Below, in pieces: positions 14,636 to 22,892 of a stretch of DNA of 39,914 nt. Below the pieces are notes generated by a model that saw nothing but the letters and a program-made list of their open reading frames with translations, searched no databases and had not been told where the DNA came from. This stretch comes from Anaerolineaceae bacterium (GTDB lineage Bacteria > Chloroflexota > Anaerolineae > Anaerolineales > Villigracilaceae). The position numbers were made by a program, and so were the translations under genes. Where the stretch lies: positions 1 to 39,914 of the forward strand of contig VFKN01000133.1 of assembly GCA_009885525.1 (NCBI GenBank). Direction: 5' to 3'. Each line of letters begins with the position of its first letter. Within the stretch, counting starts at the first letter, position 1.

Positions 14636-16288
14636 ATGGCAAAAACATCCCCCCTTCGCAACCTATTAGGCGACCTGCCCTTCACTGCCGAAATTGATTG
14701 GATGCTGCGGTCAAAGAATCGTCCGCGCAAAGATCATTTCAATTTGGACAAATTGCAAAAATCATTGCCCGCCGCGCGCGCGGTAGTTGAACCATTTGCA
14801 AAGAACGCAAAACTACATGCTGAGCATGGTCGAAGCACCGGCAAAAAGGTTTTGTTCTTTGCCACCTTGCATTATTGGATTGAACAATCTGCGTATCTTG
14901 GTTTGGCGCTGGCGGGGCTTGGGCACAAGGTCACGCTGTTGACGCTCCCCTATTCCGAATGGCATAAAGAAAAAGATAATTTCACACAACGACAGCGCGT
15001 ACTTCATACCAAAGATGCGCTCGCTTCATTATCTCCGCTCATCAAGCATGTTTCCATGCTTGACCTTCGACCCTTCGACAGGCTCAGGGCAACGCCTTCA
15101 ACCTTCGACCTTCCAACTGCCATTCAAGCCGACATCAAAGAGATTTCACTTTGGGACGTGCAATACACCTTGATGCGTGAAGAAGTGGATATGAACGATG
15201 CGGGCGACCGCGCGTTGTATGATCTGCGGATTCAACGTAATACCTTCGCCGCCAAAGCCGCGCTCGAATGGCTGCAATCCAACAAGCCTGATGTGGTTTT
15301 AATTCCCAACGGTTTAATTCTCGAAATGGGAATTGTCTTCCGCGTGGCGCGTTATTTGAATATTGACGCGGTCACTTATGAATTCAACGATCAACGCGAA
15401 CAGATCTGGCTCGCGCAAAATTCATCCATCATGCAGCAGGAAACCGATTATCTTGTGAATGCGCGCTGTCATTTGCCCATCACCGATGAAATGTTCGAGC
15501 GCGTTGCGGATCTGGAAAACGCCCGCCGTGGCGCACGCGTGTGGGGTAAATCCAAACGCTTGTGGCAATACGTCTCCTCGCAGGGCGCAATCGAGACGCG
15601 CAAAATACTCGGCTTGGATGATCGCCCCGTGGTGATGCTGGCCGCGAATGTTTTGGGTGACAGTCTCACCTTGGGTCGTGATATCTTCGCGGCTTCGATG
15701 ACCGAGTGGATCACGAAGACCGTTCAATATTTTGCAAAACGCACTGATGTGCAAATGGTCATCCGCGTGCATCCGGGGGAGAAACTCGTTCCGCAGGCGA
15801 AATCGATGGGCACAGTGGTGCGCGAGGCGCTGGCGGAAATCCCCAATCATATTCATATCATCGGCGCGCTGGATAAAATCAACACGTATGATTTAATCGA
15901 GATCGCGAATGTTGGTCTGGCATACACAACAACAGTTGGACTCGAAACCGCGATGAATGGCCGCCCCGTGATTTCATGCGGCGATACGCATTATCGCGCG
16001 CGCGGATTTACCCTCGACCCGAATACATGGGATGAATACTACGCCACGCTCGAAAAAGTTTTAGCGGATATTCCCGCCCACCAATTGAACGAAAAGCAAA
16101 CCGAGTTCACATGGAATTACGCTTACCGATTCTTTTTTGAATATCCGCGCCCCTTCCCGTGGCGCTTGATGAATTTCTGGGATGACCTTGAAGTCTGGCC
16201 GCTTGAGAAAGTATTGAGCAAAGAAGGTCTGGCGCAATTCAAAGATACATTTGACTTTTTGGTGAATGAACCATTCACATGGAAATGA
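14636..16288 (+). CDS. Putative GT-B glycosyltransferase / capsule-synthesis-like protein with an in-frame repeat insert
   Basis: A 550-aa soluble protein. The first half contains KKVLFFATLHYWIEQSAYLGLALAGLGHKVTLLTLP, a typical GT-B opening strand/helix pair. The second half has MVIRVHPGE and YDLIEIANVGLAYTTTVGLE with AMNGRPVISCG, the arrangement seen in capsule polysaccharide transferases (KpsS/KpsC-like) and related surface-carbohydrate proteins. It probably transfers a sugar in the cytoplasm to the growing polysaccharide; the donor is unknown. Residues about 143-160 (LRPFDRLRATPSTFDLP) are encoded by intergenic-type repeat DNA inserted in frame. It lies directly after wzt and before a methyltransferase. 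The ATG is at 14636; no clear ribosome site. Confidence 0.65.
   Translation: MAKTSPLRNLLGDLPFTAEIDWMLRSKNRPRKDHFNLDKLQKSLPAARAVVEPFAKNAKLHAEHGRSTGKKVLFFATLHYWIEQSAYLGLALAGLGHKVTLLTLPYSEWHKEKDNFTQRQRVLHTKDALASLSPLIKHVSMLDLRPFDRLRATPSTFDLPTAIQADIKEISLWDVQYTLMREEVDMNDAGDRALYDLRIQRNTFAAKAALEWLQSNKPDVVLIPNGLILEMGIVFRVARYLNIDAVTYEFNDQREQIWLAQNSSIMQQETDYLVNARCHLPITDEMFERVADLENARRGARVWGKSKRLWQYVSSQGAIETRKILGLDDRPVVMLAANVLGDSLTLGRDIFAASMTEWITKTVQYFAKRTDVQMVIRVHPGEKLVPQAKSMGTVVREALAEIPNHIHIIGALDKINTYDLIEIANVGLAYTTTVGLETAMNGRPVISCGDTHYRARGFTLDPNTWDEYYATLEKVLADIPAHQLNEKQTEFTWNYAYRFFFEYPRPFPWRLMNFWDDLEVWPLEKVLSKEGLAQFKDTFDFLVNEPFTWK
15062..15113. repeat. Repeat inserted in frame in the 550-aa glycan gene
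   Basis: Composite of CTTCGACAGGCTCAG (15073-15087), also present inside hairpin element copy 3 at 24069-24083, and CCTTCAACCTTCGACCTTCC, the reverse of the heptamer family. The reading frame stays open through it, adding about 17 residues. Confidence 0.7.
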
Positions 16289-16298
16289 AAATCGGAGT

Positions 16299-16350
16299 GC
16301 GGACTTTAGTCCGCTAGTAAACACATTAATTGCAGACTTTAGTCTGCAAT
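16299..16350. repeat. Two short palindromes (GCGGACTTTAGTCCGC, ATTGCAGACTTTAGTCTGCAAT)
   Basis: GCGGACT-TT-AGTCCGC (16299-16314) and ATTGCAGACT-TT-AGTCTGCAAT (16329-16350) lie in the gap before the methyltransferase gene. Both have perfect arms around a TT centre and share a GACTTTAGTC core, so they belong to one family. The long track start at 16266 is read through them and is rejected. Confidence 0.75.
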
Positions 16351-16364
16351 CCGGCAAGGATACA

Positions 16365-17189
16365 ATGACCAACGACACAAAACAAAAAGTACGCGAATTT
16401 TATGATGAGATCGGCTGGCAGCAGGAAGATGACGGGCTGTATCAAAACGCCCGTTACGAAGACCTGCGCCCTGTTTCACGCGAATACATCCACAAGACGC
16501 GATTGCGCGTGATGAATGGAATCATCGCAACTGGAAAATTTTTATTGGACGCGGGTTCCGGTCCCGTGCAATATGAGGAATACAAAACATATTCGCAGGG
16601 ATATGAAAAGCGCGTATGTTTGGATATTTCCATCCAGGCATTGCGCGAAGCGCGTGAGCGAATTGGCGAACATGGTTTGTTCGTTGTAGGCGATCTTGCG
16701 AATTTGCCGTTCAAGCAGGCAGCATTTGATGGCGCAGTCTCGATGCACGCGATTCATCATCTGGCGTTGCCGGAACATCCGCGCGCGTATGCTGAAATTC
16801 ATCGCGTACTTGCATCTGGAAGAACCGCCGCGATCATCAACGGCTGGCATGAACCGCGCTTGATTCAAATGGCGGAGCCGTTGATCGGGCTGATGCGAAA
16901 ATTATCAGGTCGTTCTGTAAAAAAGAAAAAAGAATGGTTAAACGACGAAGATGCCACTGGCACCTTTGTCCAAAAGATGACTCCTGAATGGCTTAAGCGG
17001 GAAATTGGCACAAAGATGAAAATTGAAATCAAACCCTGGCGCAGTCTCAGCACGCGCATGTTACGCTGGTTCGTGCGTCCCTTCGGTGGAAAAATATTCT
17101 TGAAATTCATGTTCTGGCTCGAAGGCATCTTCCCGAAATTCTTTGCCGAGAACGGGCAATATCCGTTGATTATAGTGAAGAAGGCTTAA
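16365..17189 (+). CDS. SAM-dependent methyltransferase (class I)
   Basis: A 274-aa Rossmann-type methyltransferase. Motif I is FLLDAGSGPVQYEEY, followed by an acidic strand-2 end (VCLDIS). Motif with DGAVSMHAIHHL at strand 4 and HRVLASGRTAAII at strand 5 are typical of Methyltransf_11/25 proteins. The C-terminal third is longer, with a basic and hydrophobic stretch (MLRWFVRPFGGKIFLKFMFWLEGIFPKF) that could associate with membrane. It probably methylates a sugar or lipid intermediate of the locus. The start at ATG 16365 follows CAAGGA by 4 nt. The gene ends before the toxin-antitoxin pair. Confidence 0.85.
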   Translation: MTNDTKQKVREFYDEIGWQQEDDGLYQNARYEDLRPVSREYIHKTRLRVMNGIIATGKFLLDAGSGPVQYEEYKTYSQGYEKRVCLDISIQALREARERIGEHGLFVVGDLANLPFKQAAFDGAVSMHAIHHLALPEHPRAYAEIHRVLASGRTAAIINGWHEPRLIQMAEPLIGLMRKLSGRSVKKKKEWLNDEDATGTFVQKMTPEWLKREIGTKMKIEIKPWRSLSTRMLRWFVRPFGGKIFLKFMFWLEGIFPKFFAENGQYPLIIVKKA

Positions 17190-17197
17190 ACGTTTGA

Positions 17198-17226
17198 TTG
17201 ACTCTGTCTTTTTACTAGGCTAGAAT
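17198..17226 (+). promoter_or_regulatory. Promoter of the toxin-antitoxin pair
   Basis: TTGACT (17198-17203) and TAGAAT (17221-17226), spaced 17 bp, lie upstream of the antitoxin gene. This gives the pair its own sigma-70-type promoter inside the polysaccharide operon. Confidence 0.7.
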
Positions 17227-17232
17227 CTAGCC
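17218..17232. promoter_or_regulatory. 15-bp palindromic operator overlapping the -10 box
   Basis: GGCTAGA-A-TCTAGCC is a perfect inverted repeat spanning the TAGAAT box. Phd/YefM-type antitoxins repress their own promoters through such palindromes; binding here is inferred from position. Confidence 0.65.
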
Positions 17233-17263
17233 AGATAGGACAGATTTTTTAGAAGGAGAAAGC

Positions 17264-17512
17264 ATGAACGACATCTGGCAAATTCAGGATGCAAAGAATA
17301 AATTAAGTGAAGTCGTCGCGCACGCTCTTAAGCGGGGACCGCAAGTAATTACGCGGCACGGGCAAAAAACGGTTGTTGTCGTTTCTTATTTGGAATACGA
17401 GAAATTACGCAAATCACAGGGAAAACTTTCCGAGTTTTTCCACAATTCCCCCCTGGCTGGCGTTGACCTAACTCGCGATAAAAGCCTGCCGCGCAAAGGT
17501 TTTGAACTATGA
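17264..17512 (+). CDS. Phd/YefM-family antitoxin
   Basis: 82 aa. The start, IWQIQDAKNKLSEVVAHALKRGPQVITRHGQKTVVVVS, followed by YLEYEKL, is the standard Phd/YefM fold, a dimeric DNA-binding domain with a C-terminal tail that masks the toxin. The gene has a strong ribosome site (AGAAGGAG). It overlaps the toxin gene by ATGA, so the two are translated together. It should neutralise the PIN-domain toxin encoded next and repress the operon through the upstream palindrome. Since the toxin is frameshifted, the antitoxin may now be free-standing. Confidence 0.9.
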   Translation: MNDIWQIQDAKNKLSEVVAHALKRGPQVITRHGQKTVVVVSYLEYEKLRKSQGKLSEFFHNSPLAGVDLTRDKSLPRKGFEL

Positions 17513-17927
17513 AAGTCCTGCTTGACACTTGCGTTATTTCCGAATTAATTACGAAACAACCCAGTCCCAACATAGTCGAATTTGTGGATTCACTTGACGC
17601 GGACGTCATATATTTGAGCGTGATCACGATCGGCGAAATCGCAAAAGGGATTGAAAAGTTAATAAAATCCCGCCGCAAAACCGAGTTGCAAACATGGTTG
17701 AAAGAAGATTTATTGGTTCGGTTTGATGGCAAAATTGTCTCTTTAGATGTGGATGTTTTTCTGACATGGGGCAATTAACGGCGCTTCTTGAATCGAAAGG
17801 ACACACCATGCCCGCCATTGATTCGTTGATCGCTGCGACTGCGCTCACGCACCAGATGATCCTTGCCACACGCAACGTTAAAGACTTTGAAATATCTGGC
17901 GTTGAGATCATAAATCCGTGGAAATAA
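17509..17927 (+). pseudogene. vapC: VapC-type PIN-domain toxin, frameshifted
   Basis: The first frame (17509-17778) reads MKVLLDTCVISELITK...YLSVITIGEIAKGIEKL...LDVDVFLTWGN and stops. The next frame continues the same protein: LTALLESKGHTMPAIDSLIAATALTHQ, then MILATRNVKDFEISGVEIINPWK, ending at 17927. A single missing base in the run GGGG at about 17767-17770 explains the break; adding one G gives TWGQLTALLE. PIN toxins are ribonucleases whose acidic site uses residues from both halves (early Asp and Glu, late Asp in MPAIDSLIAA and DF), so the truncated form should be inactive. Either a true inactivating mutation or a homopolymer sequencing error. About 139 aa when repaired, normal for VapC. 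Confidence 0.85.
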
Positions 17928-17965
17928 AGAACCAAATTCAAACACCTCGCCGCTTGGAGGAATAA

Positions 17966-19990
17966 ATGGAGCAAAAGAAAAAAACGCTCTTTGAAATCGC
18001 ATTTATTTTTTTAATTTCAGCCATTGTTTTTCTCCCTAACATCAACCGTCTGACCTATTTCAAAGACGACTGGTATTACATTTACGATGGAGTTGCCGGA
18101 GGCGCAAAGGTTTTCCACACCACCTTCAGTATTGACCGTCCGGCGCGTGGTTATTTTTTCGAACTTTATTTTTCCCTCTTTGGTCCCCATCCGCTTCCCT
18201 ATCACATCGGTGCATATCTCTGGCGCATGCTCGCCGTGGCTGGCGCGCTTTGGCTGTTTAATTTACTTTGGACTAATGAAAAAAGATTCGCGTTTTTTGC
18301 AACCCTTTTTTTTGCGATCTATCCCGGATATTACTGGTGGACCAGCGCAATAGAATATCAGCCCATGGTTGCGAGCCTCGCCTTCCAGGTGTTTTCAATC
18401 GCGTTGACCATAAAGTCGATTCAAACATCAGAGCGAGTCCCGAAAATTATTTTCGCGCTCGGTGCAATTCTCACCGGCTGGGTTTGCATCGCACTTGTGG
18501 ATTATGCAATCGGCATGGAAGCATTTCGTCTTTTTTGCGTTTACCTGATCGTAAGCCGCAATCCCAATCTTCCTACAATTTGGAATAAATTATTATCCAC
18601 GCTGCGAGTATGGGCATGGAACTTACTCATTCCACTTGGATTTGTCATTTGGAGAAATTTCTTCTTTGAAAATGCGCGCAAGGCAACCGATGTTGGTTTG
18701 CAACTGAGCGGATTATTTTCTTCACCGATCTCCACACTTACAACATGGTCGCTGACATTTTTCAGCAGTATCCTGAATCTGGCTGTGCTGAGTTGGGTAG
18801 CCCAAGTTCCGCGTTTTTTCTTTACCCTGAGATTCCGCTACGCTGCTTATGGATTTCTCGCCGCCGCTATTGTTATTCTTGTACTGGTCGTATTTGAAAA
18901 ATTATTCAAACACGAAAATAACGCGGCTTCAGTTTCTTCAAATCAAGTTTACAAGGAAGCGCTTCTAATTGGCGTGCTGGGAATGACGGCGGGAATCCTG
19001 CCGGTCATTATGGCGAATCGCTATATCAACCTGGACGTCTTCTCTCATTACGCGCTGCCCGCATCCCTGGCAGCGGCGGTTGCTCTGGCGGGTCTCATTC
19101 ACATGCTGTCTTCAAGGCGCATACAAATGGCAGTCCTATACACCGTGATCACTTTTGCGGTTTTGTCTCATCACGGAATCTCGGTAACGGCGCTGGATGA
19201 AGAAAACGCGATCAAGGAATTCTGGTGGCAGGTCAGCTGGCGCGCACCTGAGATCAAGCCCGGCACTACTTTTGTAGTCGTCTATCCTTCCGGAAATATC
19301 GGCGATGACGGAACGGGCGTGAAAGAAGCGCCAAACTTGATTTATTTTCCGCAGCAAGCCGCGGAAATCCCTGTTCATTATCAAGTCTCTTCTTTGACGC
19401 TAAGCAACTCGATCATGCCGGATCTTTTAGTTGGCGATCTTGAAAAAGAAGTCCCGCGCCGCAGCCATGTGATTAACTATAATTATGGAAATATTCTGGT
19501 CTTGAGTCAACCCACGCCGTCTTCATGCGTCCACATCATAGATGGCAGCCGCCCGCTGATCTCGTCTTACGACCCGGGCAACCTGATGATGATCGCGCCG
19601 CAGTCCAATATCGACAACGTGGTCACTGACGCGAAGCCATCCACTCCGCAGGAATTTGCTTTTGGCGCGGAGCCGGAGAAATCGTGGTGCTATTACTTTG
19701 AAAAAGCGGAACTGGCGCTGCAAATGAAAAATTGGGATGAGGTCAGCGCGCTTGGCGAAAAAGCCATCCACCTCGAATATCACCCGGAAGATCAATCCGA
19801 ATGGATGCCGTTCCTGATGGCTTATGCAATATCAGGGAACGATGTCAGAGTAAAACAAACCGCATCCAAAATCACAGGTAGTAAATTTCTGCGCTTGCAG
19901 GCATGTGAGATGCTGACCAACTTGAAAGAGCCTTTGAAGCCAAACATCCAGGAATTGGTGGATAGTTTGTATTGTAGAAACGCGAAATAA
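17966..19990 (+). CDS. GT-C-type membrane protein, putative glycosyltransferase
   Basis: A 674-aa protein with about ten membrane helices in residues 10-410, then a soluble domain of about 250 residues. An early periplasmic loop carries YFKDDWYYIYDG, an acidic motif in the position used by GT-C glycosyltransferases for catalysis, followed by RPARGYFFELYFSLFG. The C-terminal part contains helices resembling TPR units (YFEKAELALQMKNWDEVSALGEKAI). It likely transfers a sugar from a polyprenyl-phosphate donor on the outer face of the membrane; family and substrate are not certain. GGAGG lies 6 nt before the ATG. It starts a run of four genes with small gaps or overlaps (membrane protein, Tat-exported enzyme, methyltransferase). 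Confidence 0.7.
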   Translation: MEQKKKTLFEIAFIFLISAIVFLPNINRLTYFKDDWYYIYDGVAGGAKVFHTTFSIDRPARGYFFELYFSLFGPHPLPYHIGAYLWRMLAVAGALWLFNLLWTNEKRFAFFATLFFAIYPGYYWWTSAIEYQPMVASLAFQVFSIALTIKSIQTSERVPKIIFALGAILTGWVCIALVDYAIGMEAFRLFCVYLIVSRNPNLPTIWNKLLSTLRVWAWNLLIPLGFVIWRNFFFENARKATDVGLQLSGLFSSPISTLTTWSLTFFSSILNLAVLSWVAQVPRFFFTLRFRYAAYGFLAAAIVILVLVVFEKLFKHENNAASVSSNQVYKEALLIGVLGMTAGILPVIMANRYINLDVFSHYALPASLAAAVALAGLIHMLSSRRIQMAVLYTVITFAVLSHHGISVTALDEENAIKEFWWQVSWRAPEIKPGTTFVVVYPSGNIGDDGTGVKEAPNLIYFPQQAAEIPVHYQVSSLTLSNSIMPDLLVGDLEKEVPRRSHVINYNYGNILVLSQPTPSSCVHIIDGSRPLISSYDPGNLMMIAPQSNIDNVVTDAKPSTPQEFAFGAEPEKSWCYYFEKAELALQMKNWDEVSALGEKAIHLEYHPEDQSEWMPFLMAYAISGNDVRVKQTASKITGSKFLRLQACEMLTNLKEPLKPNIQELVDSLYCRNAK

Positions 19991-20006
19991 ATTTTAGAGG
20001 TTTTTC

Positions 20007-20564
20007 TTGTCCATTATTAATCGTCTTCCGAGACTTCAACAGATCATCCCAGTTTATGCGGTCATCGTGATGATGATCTATGGGTGGACTGTTTACTGGT
20101 ATATATGGGAAATTCCCAGCTGGATATATTATTTATCGCTGGCGGATATTTTTCGTATTTATGCTTACGCGTTATCCGTGAATTTATTAGAGAGTCTTGT
20201 CGTATTGCTGCTGCCGCTTTTGATTTGTTTTATTCTGCCTCGAAAATGGTTTTACGAATCATTCATCGCGCGCGGTTCGACGCTGGTCATATTGCTGCTT
20301 GGATATGCAATGTATTTCTCCAATTCATTCAAATCCATTTCAGATGGAAGTTATCCGCAGGCGCTGATTAATTGGACGCCTGCAATTCTTGTGGCGATCA
20401 TTCTGCTTGTCTTCGCGGCCGGCAAAATACGCATCGCGATTCGCATCGTGGAGGATTTTTCTTCGCGGGCTATCATCTTTTTATACATATTGATTCCCGC
20501 CAGTATTTTAGCCCTGCTATATATCGTCATCCGAAATATTTTTTGGAGCGTCTTAAATGGATAA
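20007..20564 (+). CDS. Small polytopic membrane protein of unknown function
   Basis: 185 aa with about five hydrophobic helices (IPVYAVIVMMIYGWTVYW, LLESLVVLLLPLLICFIL, STLVILLLGYAMYF, TPAILVAIILLVFAAG, IIFLYILIPASILALLYIVI). No recognisable motif. It starts at a TTG 16 bp after the GT-C gene and overlaps the next gene by 8 bp, so it is translationally linked to the Tat-exported alkaline-phosphatase-superfamily enzyme. It may be a membrane partner or substrate channel for that enzyme, a suggestion from gene order only. Confidence 0.65.
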   Translation: MSIINRLPRLQQIIPVYAVIVMMIYGWTVYWYIWEIPSWIYYLSLADIFRIYAYALSVNLLESLVVLLLPLLICFILPRKWFYESFIARGSTLVILLLGYAMYFSNSFKSISDGSYPQALINWTPAILVAIILLVFAAGKIRIAIRIVEDFSSRAIIFLYILIPASILALLYIVIRNIFWSVLNG

Positions 20565-22074
20565 ATTAAACAGACGCGACTTTTTAAAACTCGCGGCGCT
20601 TGCATCAGCAGGAACAATTATTCCCAACGCATTATTAAACCTAAGCGCAGTCAATGCTCGGAAGAGCGGCGCATTGCCCAACGTGATCATCATCGTCTTT
20701 GATGCCATGTCCGCGCGGAATATGTCTATATATGGTTATCCAAGAAACACAACGCCCAATTTTGAGCGCTTTGCGAAACGGGCAAATGTATATCACTCGC
20801 ATTATTCCACAGGCAACTACACAACGCCCGGTACCGCCTCCCTATTGACTGGTATGTATCCGTGGACGCACAGGGCGATTAATCATGGCGCGCCGGTTGC
20901 TTCGGGATTGATCAAGCAGAATATATTTAGCGCGCTCGGCGAAGAATATAATCGTTATGCGTTTGGTCAAAATGCGTGGGCAAATATTTTTCTGGATCAG
21001 TTCAGCGCGGACATCGACCGTCATGTTCCGATGCGTTCGTTTGGCGCCATCAGCCCGTGGGTTTCCGGCAGCATCCTAAACGATGCGACCCTCGGCTATG
21101 AAACATTTGACCGTTTCCTTTTCTCAAAGAACGACCCGCCCGGTTCGCTTCTTTTCGGCTTGGCGGAAAGGCTTTACGGCTTCAATCAATACAAGCAAGT
21201 AAAATCCAAGGATTATCCAAGTGGACTTCCAGAGGTTGTCACCGCGCCGTTTTATTATCGTCTCGACGAACTTTTTGACGGATTGCAATCCCTGTGCGCC
21301 GAATTCAAGCCGCCCTATTTTTCTTATCTCCATCTTTATCCGCCGCACGAACCTTACAAACCGACCCGCGAATATTCCAAACACTTCATGGATGATTTTG
21401 CGCCGCCTGTAAAGCTGGAACATTCTCTTGTCACAAGCCCGGACTCTGAGAAGCGGCTCAACGGCGGTCGATTAAGTTACGACAGATTTATCGCGAACCT
21501 CGACGCGGAATTTGGTCGCCTGCTGGATACATTTGAGACATTGGGAATTTTCGAAAACAGTTATGTGATTCTGACTTCCGATCACGGTGATATGTTTGAG
21601 CGGGGGCAGCGCGGACATTCCACACCGCTGTTGTATGATCCGGTTGTCCATTCTCCGCTGTTGATATCCGCGCCGGGTAAGCAAAGCAGAACCGATATTT
21701 TCTCCCCCACCAATAGCGTTGACCTTGTGCCGACATTATTGAATCTAGCCGGTCATAAAATCCCTGATTGGTGCGAAGGAAATATATTGCCGGGGCTGGG
21801 CGGCAAGGAAGATTTTGAACGCAATACCTTTTCGATGGACGCGAAGGAAAATTCATCTTTTGCTGCTTTAAAAAAAGCGACGATTGCCATGCGCAAAGGA
21901 AAGTATAAAATGCTCTATTACACCGGTTATGAAGAAAAAGATTCGTTCGAGTTATATGATCTGGAAAACGATCTCGAAGAAATGCATAATTTGTATGTCG
22001 TCAGCGATTCACTCTCCAAAACACTTACGGGAGAATTGTTGGGTCAATTGCAAATTGCCAACAAGAGATTTTAA
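20557..22074 (+). CDS. Tat-exported alkaline-phosphatase-superfamily enzyme (sulfatase-like, Thr in place of Cys)
   Basis: 505 aa. The N-terminus NRRDFLKLAALASAGTIIP is a twin-arginine signal. The fold is sulfatase/phosphotransferase: VIIIVFDAMSARNMSIYGYPRNTTPNFE with metal ligand Asp49, then SHYSTGNYTTPGTASLLTGMYP, later FSYLHLYPPHEPY and the second metal site TSDHGDMFERGQRGHST. In true sulfatases the nucleophile motif is C/S-x-P-S-R; here it is T-T-P-G-T (Thr89), so formylglycine cannot form. Threonine nucleophiles are used by phosphoethanolamine and phosphoglycerol transferases of this superfamily. It probably adds or removes a phospho-group on surface glycan or lipid outside the membrane. 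The gene overlaps the upstream membrane-protein gene by 8 bp. Confidence 0.8.
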   Translation: MDKLNRRDFLKLAALASAGTIIPNALLNLSAVNARKSGALPNVIIIVFDAMSARNMSIYGYPRNTTPNFERFAKRANVYHSHYSTGNYTTPGTASLLTGMYPWTHRAINHGAPVASGLIKQNIFSALGEEYNRYAFGQNAWANIFLDQFSADIDRHVPMRSFGAISPWVSGSILNDATLGYETFDRFLFSKNDPPGSLLFGLAERLYGFNQYKQVKSKDYPSGLPEVVTAPFYYRLDELFDGLQSLCAEFKPPYFSYLHLYPPHEPYKPTREYSKHFMDDFAPPVKLEHSLVTSPDSEKRLNGGRLSYDRFIANLDAEFGRLLDTFETLGIFENSYVILTSDHGDMFERGQRGHSTPLLYDPVVHSPLLISAPGKQSRTDIFSPTNSVDLVPTLLNLAGHKIPDWCEGNILPGLGGKEDFERNTFSMDAKENSSFAALKKATIAMRKGKYKMLYYTGYEEKDSFELYDLENDLEEMHNLYVVSDSLSKTLTGELLGQLQIANKRF

Positions 22075-22076
22075 TC

Positions 22077-22892
22077 ATGGAAAAATTAACTGACCAGAAA
22101 TATCTTATGCAGGATCAATACAAAGACTCGCGCAATCTCGACGCGCGCATCGAGATTCACAAACGCTTCAGCACAAATCCGCAGGGCTGGTACAACTGGA
22201 TGTTTGATACACTTGCGCGACTTCCTCAAAACGCCCGCGTGCTTGAGCTCGGCTGCGGTGCTGGAACCATGTGGAAGGAATGCGCGGATCGAATCCCTGC
22301 GGGCTGGGTCATCACGCTCAGCGATCTCTCCGATGGCATGCTGGATTCAGCGTGGCGCAATTTGGTCGTGACGGAGCGCAACTTCAAATTCGAGAAGATG
22401 GACGCGCAGGCGATCCCCTACCCCGACCAAACCTTTGATATCGTCATCGCGAATCATATGTTGTATCATGTGCCGGATATAAAGAAAGCGCTGACCGAGA
22501 TCAAGCGCGTGCTAAAAAATGACGGTTGCCTGATTGCAGCAATGGGCGGCGAAAAGCACATGCGCGAAATATTTGCGTGGATAAAAAGCGCAAGCAAAGG
22601 CAAATACGATGTACCTGCGCTGTCATTCACATTGGAAAATGGAAAAGCACAGCTCTGCGAATTTTTCTCACAGGTCGAGATGTTGCGCTACGAAGACAAT
22701 CTCAACGTCACCGAGGTTGAACCGCTTATTGCATATCTGCGGTCTTCCATTCGCGCAGGAAATATCGCGCATGATGAATTGAAGAAGATCGAGAATGAAT
22801 TATCCGCCGCGCTTGCGAAAGACGGTAAAATCTTTATCACAAAAGACTCCGGGTTGTTTTTATGTAATGCGACATTTATGTCGCAAGTATAG
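22077..22892 (+). CDS. SAM-dependent methyltransferase (class I)
   Basis: 271 aa. Motif I is RVLELGCGAGTMWKECA, followed by TLSDLSDGMLDSA (motif II, acidic end), FEKMDAQAIPYPDQTFDIVIANHMLYH (motif III region) and IKRVLKNDGCLIAAMGG. This is a standard Methyltransf_11 fold. It starts 2 bp after the stop of the sulfatase-like gene, in the same transcript. Probable substrate: a sugar residue or lipid intermediate of the surface glycan. The last codons (ATFMSQV) are formed by a dispersed palindrome, GCGACATTTATGTCGC. Confidence 0.87.
   Translation: MEKLTDQKYLMQDQYKDSRNLDARIEIHKRFSTNPQGWYNWMFDTLARLPQNARVLELGCGAGTMWKECADRIPAGWVITLSDLSDGMLDSAWRNLVVTERNFKFEKMDAQAIPYPDQTFDIVIANHMLYHVPDIKKALTEIKRVLKNDGCLIAAMGGEKHMREIFAWIKSASKGKYDVPALSFTLENGKAQLCEFFSQVEMLRYEDNLNVTEVEPLIAYLRSSIRAGNIAHDELKKIENELSAALAKDGKIFITKDSGLFLCNATFMSQV

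Noticed and set aside
20557-22074. Annotation as a formylglycine sulfatase
   Set aside because: The nucleophile motif has threonine (T-T-P-G-T) in place of C/S-x-P-S-R.
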